Positions 48,287-61,600 of a stretch of 64,000 nucleotides of DNA are shown in pieces. The notes beneath the pieces were generated by a model. The model saw only the letters and a program-made list of their open reading frames with translations. It made no database searches and was not told the origin of the DNA. The translations under genes and the position numbers were made by a program. Each line of letters starts with the position of its first letter. Within the stretch, counting starts at the first letter, position 1. Source of the stretch: Marisa cornuarietis (Eukaryota; Mollusca; Gastropoda; Architaenioglossa; Ampullariidae); NCBI GenBank assembly GCA_004794655.1, contig SMMW01000013.1, positions 2,006,001 through 2,070,000 on the forward strand, read 5' to 3'.

Positions 48287-49192
48287 TAAAACGGGGAAGA
48301 GACATGGACTAAATGGATAGAACACGAGGGATGGAAGAATAAACGACAGAAAACAAAGAGAGAAAACACAAAAAGGCACCAAGTTACAGGAACAGGGAAA
48401 ATAGTGATTCAGCAGAGAAAGATGGGAAGAAAAGTAGCAAGAGCGGAAGAGGGTAGGGTAAAAGGACGAGCATTGTGTGGACTGATTGTTAGGAGTAATG
48501 CTCAAGGAAGAGGTGCGTTTTTATTGCAGATTTGAAGGATTCAGTTGTAGGAATGTGGCGGATATGGAAAGGGAGAGAGTTCCATTGTTTTGCTGCACAG
48601 TAGCTAAAAATCCTGTGCCCGTACATGGTCCCATTTCCTTGCTCTAAGCACCAGACGTGCAGCGGAGTTCTGTACTTTCTGGAGTCTCTGAATGAGGTAT
48701 GAGGAGCTGCCTGCAAGTAAGGAGTTGCAGTAGTCTTCGAAAAAGAACAAACGCACAGACAAGAGAGTTGGTAGCGCGTGAAGAGAGAAAGTGACGGATG
48801 GCACTGATCTTACGGAGCTCATAGTATGCAGACTGACAAACATCTGTAACATGTTTATCAAGGGTCATGTCTGCAGTGACAATAAATCCCAGATTCCTAA
48901 CGGATGACGTGAAAGTGATGTTGGCTTCGCCCACCTTGATGTGATTGGGCAGACTGACGAGCGAAGGTTGATGTCTTGATGGCACAAGAGGGCTTCCGTT
49001 TTATCATCGTTTAAGCTTTTTTTTTTTCATCCATCCTTTGACATTGCTAATACAAGCTTCTAGTGCTAATCGCAGGGTGAGACTCAGCCCGCGGAGTGGA
49101 ACAGTAAAGCTGCGTGTCGTCAGCATATGACTAATGAGAAACCTGGTGAGACTGGATGCGTGATGAAAGTGGTTTAGTGTACAGGATGAACA
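48287..49192 (-). pseudogene. CR1/L2-type LINE copy, mutated and lacking its 3' tip
   Basis: This is homologous to the 37.5-38.6 kb part of the intact LINE: ORF C-terminus with HQPSLVSLPNHIKVGEANIT, VTADMTLDKHVT, QNSAARLVLRARKWDHV and AKQWNSLPFHIRH. It is split by frameshifts and by a deletion that removes the roughly 150 bp between the ARKWDHV and YGHRIFSYC segments. The left end begins inside the 3' UTR (ACGGGGAAGAGACATGG) without the tail, and the right end stops near 49192. It is inactive and lies between the convergent RPP30 and iRhom-like genes. Confidence 0.82.
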
Positions 49193-49406
49193 GAAGATGT
49201 GCTATATGTTAATAAATTCCTGAATAGGTAAATTTATCAGGGCCAGATCTATAATATAGAAAAAACAAACTTAGGTATAGAACACAATCCTAAATTTGAC
49301 AATCATCAGAAACTTGCAAGTACTGAAAAGTTTAATGATCTTGCTGGCAAATTTTGTTGGGTAGTGTAAGCTGATGAAACCACAATGAAATAAAAAAAAA
49401 ACAAAT

Positions 49407-49412
49407 TTTATT
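49407..49412 (-). terminator. Candidate poly(A) signal AATAAA for the iRhom-like gene
   Basis: AATAAA on the minus strand lies about 240 bp after the stop codon at 49651, a plausible 3' UTR length. Not tested. Confidence 0.45.
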
Positions 49413-49650
49413 GTGCTACTCAGTCAAGACTGTCATTAAAGTAAAATATTTTTAGCTGAATACATGAATTACATGTCCTGACAATCACCCAAAGGCTGCA
49501 CTTAAGTAAAGACTTATCAAAGTGTAGAAGATAAATAGCTAGGAGAGAACTAGAATAAGCCTGTTCAAGCAGTGATGGTTTTTCATGTAAGTACATAATC
49601 GCCTTTGGTTACTTGTAAAGTTCATTGCATTGCAACACTGGCTACATCCT

Positions 49651-52600
49651 CTATCCAAACAAGTCCCACCCATCACACATATTTTCTGTTAAAGAAACAC
49701 AATCAAGTAATTGGCAGAGATGGCATGGTCTTGGCTGAATCTGGATGAATGTATAAAGAATGGTAACATAAATCATTCCAAGGAGTACCAAACCGCAAGT
49801 CACTAGAAGAACTCTTCGACCTTTTGCCCACCTGCAACATAGAGAGCTACTGTGAAAAGCAATAAGACACACTTGAAAGAATGCGAAGAGTTCTTCAAAT
49901 ATGTAGTTTACACATCCAAACATGTATGCACATGTCTACAGACACCTATGCATAAACACTTGCTTTGACAGCAGAATTTGTTAATTTCTAACATCTAAAA
50001 GTGTGGAATTGAGAAATATTCTGAGATGTGGTGCAGGAGTGTGATTTATTCTACTTAGCTGCAAAACATACTGGGATGGATGTTTCGCCTGCATTATGGA
50101 AGTACTTCACCTGTCCAAAGTGATGTATGGCATGAAGATCAAGGCACATACTGTCCCACAGACAAACCCTGTCACAGTTGCAAGCAAGCTTACATAAGGC
50201 AAAAAGCCCATCAGCAACAGAATAATCAGGAAGCAAGCCAGTTTAATAACTTCGTTCTGTGGCTTCTTCAACAGATGCCATGCCTGGCCAAGTTCCACTA
50301 CAGCTTCACCTATCATTCCAGCAACTCCACTTGTGCTACCTACATGCGGCATATAAGGCTGTGCTATGCTGGCCACCTGCACATCAAAATAACCACAAAA
50401 TCATCATTTGGATTTCATAGATTCTAATTAAGCCATCAAACTCTCAGCTCCAGTAGTCCCGTCCAAGGTGTGGCAAGTATTTGCATACAAGATGTGTCCC
50501 CAAAAACCAAAACTCGTTATTTAGGTTGATTGTGATTCATGTCTAACCACAGGGAGAGACTGTATGTTGCTGGAGCTCGCTGTTCTCTGGAGCATTGCAG
50601 TTATAATTAGTGGTATGATGAAAGGTTTCACATGTGCATCTAATAAATACTGAACGAAAATATGACTACAGCTCCTAAACCCTCACAAGAACACCACCGA
50701 AGGGCTAGGCCACAACTCGGTAGTGGCTGCTAGTACGTGGCCTTACAAGTCTGCTGACGAGTACCAACAGCAGTAGCCAACACAACAAAAAATACCATTT
50801 ATGGTAGTAAAATTTCTTTCTTCGAACCAGATGACATGACTATATTAGCTCACCCTCTAGCTACCTCAAATCCGGTCAAACAACCACAGAACGGTAGGAC
50901 TTGAATTCAGTTCAGCCCCCTCCCATCCCACCTGTCATGCTAGTGAGCCTCTCTACTCCAGTTTTTCGCCTGGACTGAGTCTGAAACCCACTGCGGGGAG
51001 GCGGAAGGGAGCTAGCTGTCATGTCATTTAATAAGTAGTCGAAGAAAGAAACTTCACTACCAAAAATGGTATTTCTTCTTCGTACGGTACCAGATGACAT
51101 GACTATAGGAAGACTAACAGGTGGAGGGAGTGGCAAGCCACTCTGGCAGCAAACTTGGTGAAACGTTAGGTGAACAAAGAAATTAACACATTCCAAATCT
51201 AGCCGGGCTATAGCTGTGAGGCCGTCTTAGTGTGCTAAATAACCTGCCGTCATGTGGGCCACACAGGCCTCCATGATTGCCACAGGCTGTGCTATCTAGA
51301 CAACGCCGATCCTTACACAGGCGCCAAAAGGGGGCAAGGTCCCAAAAGGTATAACACCTGAACATCGAAATAAAACGTCTTCCTACTCCCTGCCTGAAAA
51401 CGTTCAGGGCTACCTTCCTCGAACAGGGCTAGTAGCACCCGCTCTACCTCATGCGCTCTAGCAGCGCAAGAGAGGCCACTGTTGAGACTGTTATCCATAA
51501 TGACTGCCTTGAAGCAGGGCGCAAACGATTGCATCGAAAACTTGCCTTTCTTTGGCGTACTATATAGCAAGCACGGCCGCAATCTACGGTTTCTACGCTA
51601 AGCCTATCTCTTAAGAAAACTCCTTAATGCTCTAACTGGACCCTGGAGCCTATAAGCTAATCTCTGGGACCCTATCTCGGTTGCGGAAGAAGACTGACTT
51701 CCTGGGAACTCAGTGTTAAGATTCTATCCTAGCCCGGAACCCTGAATTGGTTCGCAGAATTACAGAACCATCCCCCAAAACGCAAAAAGATGGGTCTGAG
51801 AAAGCATGAAACTCTGAAACTCGAGCCGCGAAGGCGACCGCCACTAACCAACAGGTATCCATGTTAAAATTTAAGGAACTCTAGACGGGATTAAGGCCGT
51901 CGCAACTATAAGCGCAGCTCCAAGAGGGGGGGGGGTGGATGCGACCTACAGTGAGCTAACGAAATGGCCAGCAATGCAGATCACTATTGGTCTTCACATC
52001 GCAAGACCTAAATGACTGAATGTATCTCAAAGAATGGCTCTATAACTTTAGCAATAGGCGCCAGAAGTTTCTTAATCAACAGTCACAGAACGATCCGCCC
52101 CCTTTGCCTGGGACATATCTAAGCTCCGGTCCAACACTAATTTGGACACCTCTCAAATTCTCCCCTTATTTGACTGGCAGGAAACAGACGGATAATTCAG
52201 TGAGTAACACACAATTACTGAACAGAAGCATAGCCCATCGTTCACTAAACCGATGGAAAGACTTGTATCGCTCTGTCAGCAAGACACTTTCTAAAACCTG
52301 CAGCTCTCAAACATAGACCCGTACCTTTGAGTTTAAGTTACTGGCAAACTACATAAACACGCATCCACATCCCGAAGTATGTTATCGAAGGTTACTCACG
52401 TACAGCAACTCCCACCCTCACCCCCCTTCTGCCCGCGTGGACACAAGGCCCCGCGTTGCACATTGACGTGGAGGTGGGTGGAGGTGTTAACCCGCGGCCA
52501 TTAACGAAGCACCGTGCACGGAAAGAAACGGCATGATTTGCAGAGCAACATATAGTGTTTTCCTTTTCCTTCAATGCTTAATCTAAAACAAAAGTGCGTT

Positions 52601-55600
52601 AGACATCACTTGGACCCGTAAGGTCGCCAACAGAGGGGGCACAAGAAACATGCTCTTGCATGGCCACCTCTGCCCGGTCCTTTTCTAAAAGAATAAGGTA
52701 CCGATGTCATGTAGCCACTCTGCGAGAGGGGACGGTAATAGATATTTTAGCCTTACCATATACCGCTCTAAGATAAGGGCATTTAACAGGCCAATGCATT
52801 GTAACGTTTTGGGGGGAAGAGAGCTCTTATGAATGGATGCGAGCGTGTGTGTACATTTACATGCAGCTACGCTCGCAGCACTCTTCTACCTTTTTCAAAC
52901 AAAAAGGCCGGCCAACGATTCCCACATTTAATGTCTAAAAAAAAAGGGGGGATCAATTAAACGGGACTAACCATGGATAATAAACGTTATGAACTCTGCG
53001 GCAGCGTCACTAAACTGATGATGAGATAATTCAAACACAGTCAACCAGGTAACTCGGTGTCTAATAACTCGAAGATGTGATGAACGGGTGAACAGACGAG
53101 TCGGTGATCAGATAATCCAGACACGGGTAAACAGGTAACTCAGTATTCAATAATTCGGAAATGCGATGAACGGATGAACAGATGTGTCGGTGATCAGATA
53201 ATCCAAACACAGGAGAACGGGTAACCAGGTATCCAATGTGAAACGACGACACAAAAATTCGTCCAAATTGATGTTTATGAGGTTAGACACATCCGTAGGT
53301 GGGAATATGGAGTTCAGCCCAGTTGGTCCTGTCCCTCAGCTCAACACCTGGCTCGTAGGGACTACCCCTTGGTAGTCTAGATGTTACCAGTTCGCAGCGG
53401 AGTTTCTGCTGTCAACGTAGATTCTCTCTCATGACTCGTCACAGAATTTATCTTCGACAATCGAGACACTGACGGTTTGCAATATAACCTCTTGCTAAAA
53501 CCGTACCAGTCGGCTTTCTCTGCTTGCTTGTCGCAGAATCAATCTCTCAGAAGTGGAGTCAGTAACGGTTTGCAGTAAATGACTGCCGTCTCCGTATAAC
53601 TCGCTGCTGTCTGATGAGTTGCCTCAAAATCTTCCCTCCAAAGCGGAGTCACTAACGTTTTTCTGTGAATGTCTGCCGTCTCCGTCTAGCTCTGTTCTCC
53701 CTCTCGTGGTTACCGCCGAATGCTCTGGGTATCGTTAGACAGCCTAACCACCCCCCATATCCCAGGTTTCAGCCAATCCCATCCCTAGCCACTTGGGTAC
53801 TAGGATAATCGCTTGCGACTCAATCGCTCTGTGGGGTCCACATGCCGACCGACTATATTATTTTCTGGACAATTGTAGCCGGCATGGATCATCACGTTGA
53901 TTAGTCCGTGTCGGTCGCTATTACATCATACCATGATGCCTTCCACAAAAATTCATCCTTCTTCCAAAACCAAAATCTCCCATTTTTTCTTAGTTGTGTC
54001 ATGGTGTGATGTAATACGCAGGTCTGCGTCACACGCTCTCGAGACTATTCAAGATCGTGCCGCTGTTCCCCTCCCCAGGCTTCTGAACACTTAATAAAAT
54101 GAATAATATAGTACTGATATTATATTAAAAAAATGTGAGCCGTGAAACGTTACATGCATATACTTTCCCGCCGTGGTCCGTCTCTGACAACCTGCACGTA
54201 ACCTTAGCAGGGAGCCTTCACCGTACTTCACAGGCCGCACTGGTATAACCAGAGAGGATACCAAGAGCCACCACTGCACATATGAAAGCTTGAAGTCGGG
54301 GGCGGTCACGGCGCGCAGGTCCACTCCCTCTTTAGGACAGTCAACGTCGCTAGCTGCTCGTGCCTTTGTTCTGACGATCGTGTACAGGCAACACACATAC
54401 AGGAGCGAACGCTTTCATATTTTTCGGAAACAGAGCTAGAAAACATATTTCAAAGGGGCACCTTCTATAATTTAGAAAAAAGAAGAAACGTTTCAAGTCA
54501 ACATTACTTTAGCACTGGTTTTGCAAGTAACTATAACTGGACTGATTTTTTTCACAGGAAGAGATTATGGTTGTTACAGATCTAAAACCTCTTTATACCC
54601 AGTGCCTTTGCAAAAATATAAAATATGTACATGTATATTTACAGATGTTTCAGTTTTAACGCTGCAGAAAAGTGTCTATTGTTTTCTTTCAGTGCAAAAT
54701 GCAGCCGTATATTTAAAAACAATTGAACAACAAGACTGCCTGGCTTGCATTTGATTGAGGGACATATGAACGAACTCAGTTTCTCACTCGGTTCATGTGG
54801 AGGAGCTGTTCAGATTTTCTGAATATAATTTCAAGTTCCTCCACCAACGTTACCAGCTGAGATTGTTACGACGAGCAGTCTATCGTTAGCATGAGGTACC
54901 TGCTTAATTGGCAACTGGGTTTCCCTTACAGTTCCTTCTTGCTTTTCCGTAATAATTTCTTTCCATTATGGACACACTTTCCTTTGTACCTTTCTGGCGA
55001 TGTAACCAGCAGTGTAAGTTAAAATATTGTCCTCAGTAATCGATAGTTCCTCGGCAGAGTTGGTAAAGTATACTGGGAAATTTCACATCTTTCGCTTATC
55101 TCATATCTTGCATCAGAAATCTCTGGAGTGCGCTGAGTACTGATGTTGCTCAGCGTCAAGAAAAAGTCATCTCCATCCTCGATGCAGTTGTTTCTTTCAC
55201 TGCATGATGAGACCAACCACCATTACTTGGCGCAGAAAGAATCGAAATTGCCGGGGACTTGGATTATCTCCATGTCCTTTTCCTCGTGTTAGAGAAAAGA
55301 GGATTTTTAAGCAGTCTTGGTTTAATCTGCTATTGTGGAAGAATTTAACCTCTTTCGTTTTGCGAAGATCGTCCCAGAGTTGAAGCAGGCTTTGTATAGC
55401 AATTTTCCATCCAATCATACTTGATGAATTGCTTTTAAGTGTCGACAGCCATGACAAAGTTTCATGCAAGAAATCTAGGTGACCCGACTTTTCCGATATG
55501 CCATCACGCATCGTTTGGCCGCTAAACTTGCCAAGGCTGTTGAACGCATTAAACAGTTGATCAATGCGTTGAACAAAGAAGGTCTCAGAAGAGATAACAC

Positions 55601-58600
55601 TCCTAAAGTTGCCATCGTTGATATGCCAGCTGCAACACTGTGCGACAGAACCTGCGAAGCCAACTTTATCCGAAGGGCTGAAAAAACTGGTAACTTAAGG
55701 TGTTTTTATGATGCGTGGAGCCATTTTGACACAGTTCTTGCTATCCATCCTGAAAAAAAACTTTATGCATTTCGGTGGATTCGGTACATCAAAGATGGTT
55801 GGAACCGCACACCAGATCAGTCGGCACTTCTGCACCCACTTCTTACATCTATGGAAATGACAACACGAGACTAGTGAAACTACTAAGCAGCAGCATCTGT
55901 GGCAAAACCAAAAGATAAATGGGGCTTGTTAAAGCTACGAAGGAAATGAAATGCTGTTAACTCACATCTCTTCATCATTCAGAAAAGAAAACAATCGAAA
56001 ACCTTTAGTTCGAGAGTTGTGGCAATTCGGCGCAGCGGACCATGAACCACCAGGCATCATCGCGCGAACACTGATAGTCGGTACAGGTGGGCGTGGCCGC
56101 GGTCACATACGGGTCAGGGGCCAGTTTTCCACATTTCCAGTTTTAAACACTTTTAGACCTTAAATCTATTTAGATAATCAGTTTAAAGTGCACACCACAA
56201 TGTTAGAATTTTTAAAACTAAAACTGTTTTAAGTAAAAGAAAGTTATAAGTCTGACTTTCCGTCCTGTCAGTAAAGTTTTTTTTTGTATGTTTTTGTGCA
56301 ATGCATCTAAATGACAAAGAAGAGATTTTGCTTCTTTAGAACAGTTTTAAGGTATAGAAACATGTCGTGCAACTGGCCCCTGCGCGGCTTCACTTTCCCG
56401 TCTAAGTGGTCGCTCTTAGTATCCTCTTTGGTATAACCAAGAGACCGCAGAAACGAGGTAGCTGACACACGTCTTAAATGCGTCGAGCCGGGCGAAAAAC
56501 TAGAGTAGAGAATCTCACTAGCGTGATGGGTGGAATGGGAAGGGGCTGAACTGAATTCAAGTCCTACCGTTCTGTGGTCGTTTGACCGGAACGGGTTTGG
56601 ACAGCTGGATTTGGGGTATCTAGAGGGTGATCTCCATATAGTCATAACATCTGGTACAGTACGAAGAAGAAACTGAGGTTGTGTCTTCTAGACTTGTGTA
56701 GGTTGGTGATGCCTGTCACCGCAATAGCCAAAGTTGCATGTCATGGGTTTGGATCTCAGCTCCAATACTCCTCTCTCTGGATATGACATCTGTTGGCTCT
56801 GTTGACCATCCTTGTTTTTTTCTGGATACTCCAGTTTCCTCTTGGAACTCTGATTTCCTCTACCCTGTATGTTTCATTGTGTATGTAAGAGAGAGTACAT
56901 CTATGTGAGGTGCATTTGATGCCTGCCTAAGGTGTGTGCTCATGCATCTATATGCATGAGTAAGTGCTTAAGCACTTGATCAGGCCTGCCTTTAGTAGTG
57001 GGAAAAGGAGTACAAATAAACAGATTTACTTACATAGAGTTATTACACACACATTTTGGCAGACTTCTTTGAGACAGTACACCACTAACAGCGGAGCAGT
57101 AGTCTGTTCCCTTTTTAATTTTAAAAGGCCTAAAATATTTTGAAATTACTGGCAAATGAGAGTTCAAGACAGGGATGTATATCACCTTTTAAATCGCCTA
57201 TGGTCTAGATTCTAGAATAAGGTCAAAACTGTCTAACTTTCTCCCTATGGGTGTCTAGTTACATCAAAACTATGCACAGCCCCATTGTGGCCATCATGCT
57301 ATTACAACCAACAGACCAAGTCTGTTATAACTGCTTTGCTCACAAAATTTTTTTCTGGGGTAACCTAAGCTCTCTTTAAGTGATGGAGCACCTGCGTTGT
57401 ATGAAATGAAGATTGCATTAAAAAAGATTTTTGTTGCAATTGTTTCCAATAAATAGTGTTAAAAAACCTCCTCTTGCAAATTGTTACAAAAGGTTCCAAT
57501 TATTATCAAGTGCATGGCTTTGACACATTAAGAAAGGGAATTTAAATTAAAACCTGGCACAAAATTTAAAGGTTTAAATACTTACTATCTGACCAGCAAC
57601 TCCACATAAGATGTATACTAACATTATCCTGAGCCAGCCAGCACTTGTCTCTAAAGGCCGCATAAGAAGCCATTGGATTATTAACAAAATCAGGCAGTGG
57701 AGAATGCCAAAAGTATAGATTAGAGAAATGATCAAACGCCACCACTGCCAAGCTGTGTCCTTGGCAGGCAACCAGGGTTTTTCTGGATCTGACTCCACCT
57801 GAAACCATGTGCTCATGGCGCATACTTCTTGAATGCAGTTGACCTAAATGAAAAAAAGAATTAAAGGAATCAGTGACAATTTGATCTTGACAAAGTTCAA
57901 CAGTGTTTCAAAGAGTTATTTGCATATTAATAATTTAATTTGCTCACCTCAACACAGTGTTCTTTCCTGATATGAAAAGCCCCTCCTAAAAAGTCACAAT
58001 GTTCATAAGACATCATCTTGCAGGTTCCTTGATGATCCACGCAGCAAGGTCGAATGACATGAGCAATGTTGTTTTTTCCAGGTAAGCGATTACTACAATG
58101 AGGAGGACCCCACCTTCCAGCACCTATCAAAAACAAATGAGATTTACATTGCCCCTGGGGAGAAGCGGATGGCTGAGTGGTTAGAGTGCTGGTGTCCGAA
58201 CCGAGAGCGAGCTGGTTCAATACCCTATAAGCGCAGCAAACTGAAAAGGTTATGGGATGACCTTTACCCTACCTTTTTACATTGCCCTGAATTACATATA
58301 TTTAAAGCACTTTTATTTCATGCAATAAGAAACAAATATTGATATCTAGACAGCTGAAGTATTCATGTGCTTTTGCTTTCAAAAATGTTAAAACCATGTA
58401 TTCTAAAACTGTCACTAGACTGATAAAAAGCTGCCTTTAGCATTATATTTGGACGGCAGCAACATGGAAAATAGTCCTCTTCCTCCACCTCAGAAAGTTA
58501 CAATAAAAAAAACTCCAATACATGTTTAATAAGTTAATTACTAATGTGGTAGAAAACTCCATGTTAGCATAGATCTGACTGGACTAGAATGTATGAAGGA

Positions 58601-61600
58601 TGCAACGCTGAGAAGAGAGGAGGATCAAGGACCACACCAGCTGCCAGACGTGACCCAGCTGAGAGAGCCCCCTAGTATGCAAAAAGTGCAGCTTAACTTT
58701 TGTCTCTTTCTCCAGCCAGCCACTGGCTTCAGACTGCATGTCGTGGAGTAGTCATCACTTGGGCCATGTCAGAAAATAATGAACCAGTGTCAAATGGGCA
58801 CTCTCTACCCAGAGTATCATACCGACATCACCAACCACGACAGGTTTATCATACACATCTGTCAGATCAGAGACACTGAAGAAAGGATCACAACCATCAC
58901 TACGCGCGCGTAGAGGGACAGCGCTGACTCAACTCGCGCGTCCGCTGTTATACAAGCTGAACTTAATTACTGACAGGCAGTTTCCGGCCTCTTTGTGTTG
59001 TACCCGCCAGCATAATACACTCCTTTGATACTGAAGAAATCTTAGAAACTATGATTTGAGATATATATATATATATTAATATATGAATCATAATGTAAAA
59101 TATCTTTGCTCAAACAGAGCTTTGTATCGTAGTATATGTCTTTATTTCAAAGTCAAGAAGATGGTTTTGTCACCAAGCTCTCGCTTGATCTCTACCTAAT
59201 TGTCTTTCTAAGTGGTTACAGAAAGCGGTTTGTAGCGAGTTTATCGTTTCTTAATGAATTTAATTCAGGATTAATTCAGACTAAAGGTAAGGAACGTACC
59301 TTAAACTCCATTTATCGTGTAACACATTTAAATCCTTATATTTATTGTTTATAAACATGTTGTTTTGAACACATTCATGTTGTGAGTTGTGTTATCTTAT
59401 CAAATTATTTAACATAATTTCATATTCACACACACACACACACGTGCGCGCGCGTTCTCTCACTCTCTAATACGAACAGTTTCAAGACTCCAGCGTTGGA
59501 TAAATAGTTCGATTATTTTTACGTCTATGAATCTTTTTATCTGTCGCAGCAATACTTAAATTATTACCACTGGAAAGTCGAATTAGTCTAAAATATAAAA
59601 AAGTTATATTTCACTTGCCAGGTGACTTATCTTCGATGTAACACTCCGGTTTGAAATGTCTGAGCAAATAGTCAATGGATCACGGTTCACAACTCTAACC
59701 AGAGCTTTTTCCCAGTCTTAAGATTATAGTTGTCTAGTCTTCCTATGCGGGGAAAAATGATAAACCTTTGTGTCGACTTTTGTATGAAGGGCAGCATGGA
59801 ATCGCACATCTATATAACTGCGTTGAATCTCAAAATGATTACGACACTACCTCGATCAGTACGTGCCCGTCCTGCACACTGTGTAAAGTGAAACCGGAAA
59901 AAACGAGGCAATGACTTAGTCCAGCTCCAGCGCATGCGCGTCACAAGTTATCTAGCTGTTGCCGTGCTTGAGCTAGTCCTTCTCTAGCGTCTCTGGTCAG
60001 ATGGTGTTTGAGATATGACTTGGGGGGGGGGTCAAAGTGTAAGCACTGTACAGACTTGAAGACTGAACATTTGTGTTGTGTCTGCAGCTAGCATCAGAAG
60101 ATGATGAGCAAAAGACTGCCACAGAAAAAGCTAAGCACATTGGGCCGAAACCTTAGAGGTTGGTAAAGGTCAGTCGAGTCTCTAAGTGTGGTATTGGGAT
60201 TTGGGAAGTAAGAGGTTTATCGGTGCGTAAAATGCCCGCACGACAAAATTTCGGCCCCTTATGGCTACAGTAAATTTATCAGCATGAAGTGGGCATGATC
60301 ATGTGCACTATGATTGGGTAACCCAGTTACATAGATAATACTGTATTTAATTTTCTTCTGTCATGGGAAGCTGTTATAGCTAAGTGGTTACAGTACTGAC
60401 ATCCAAGCGTAGAGGCAGTTCACTACCTGTGTGTGGCATAGCAAACAACCAAAAGAGGTTAGATGACATTTACCCTAACCCTTTACGTTTTTTCATCAGC
60501 TCAGTGAAAGAATAATGTTTACCATTGGTCCAGAGCTCACATTCCTCCATCATTGTAGTGCCAGCGGCATTGATTGGCCCAGGCATCTGGCAGCATCCAA
60601 AATTTTTGTCATCCAATTTTTTGTATTTGTTCATCTCACTCAGCTCCAACACATAGCGGTCTCTTCGCAGGCAAGGTGCAAATGTCGCACCCATCTCTAT
60701 TGAAAATTAGCCCAATCTTTTCATTTTTAAATAAGTCTTATGGCAGTAGTGTGGCAATATTTGTTTCAAAACAATGAAAAGCTAAATAGAATAAACTGAA
60801 CAACATAAGTGAATAACATGAAGCAAAAACAATGAAAGCTCAAATGAAAGGAAAAATAAAACTAAAACAATAATTCAAAGAACATATACAAAGCCAAGAA
60901 AATTTAAAGCACAGATTTTAAAGTCTAATACAAGAGATTGTTATGTGTGTGTGTATATATATATATAAATGAATGTCTATGTGAATGCTTCAATGCAAAT
61001 ATTTTATGGTTCAAAATAACTGACCAGTGAGACATAAAACATTGTTTTCTCTGGATGAGACACTTGTTTATAGAGCGTTACTAGATAGCCATGACTTAGT
61101 TAAAAACCATCTACCCAAAGATAGCTTTTGTAGGTGGAATGTAATATATAGGTTATCACCTGCCAGTAAAAGCTTGTCATACATACCCTTTGTCTAGAGG
61201 TGATATTCAGAATTTGGGAATTTTAGTTTCATTTCAATCTTTTCAATAGAAAAGTACAGTTCTTTTGAGTTCAAATATAAACACACATTCTTCAAAAAAC
61301 AAACTTTAGCAGGACAACATAACAAGAGTATATAAATTATACACCTAATTTCGTACATTTCACTTTATACTTCTCCATCACAAAAGTTATGAACTTATTT
61401 TATTCAGCACAACAAATTTACAAGCATGCTTTGCAAAAGTGTTGAACTTAACAGAAATAACAACAATTTTATGCATTAGTGCAAAAAGCAAATTCAGTAA
61501 TTACCAACGAATGTTTTTGCTGGGGGACCAATCCAGGGGTTTGGTGGAATCCACCTGTGAAAGGTTTCAGCTCCTAGAAATGTCTGTATCTCTTTGCGCA

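Larger units (their letters stand above)
50813..56673. mobile_element. About 5.9 kb segment bounded by ~170-bp inverted repeats, P-type transposon candidate
   Basis: 50813-50985 and 56485-56673 are inverted copies (shared blocks include TAGGACTTGAATTCAGTTCA and TCAAAC-ACCACAGAACGG), with small indels. Between them the sequence is more GC-rich than the surrounding intron. It contains two minisatellites and a broken P-element-type transposase on the minus strand (55197-55874). A third short direct copy of the arm start (ACCAGATGACATGACTATA) is at about 51082-51100. I could not define a target-site duplication, so the outer limits are approximate. Confidence 0.6.

Noticed and set aside
55479..55874. 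131-codon plus-strand open frame that looks gene-like
   Set aside because: It is the antisense of the P-type transposase remnant. The family motifs are readable only on the minus strand.
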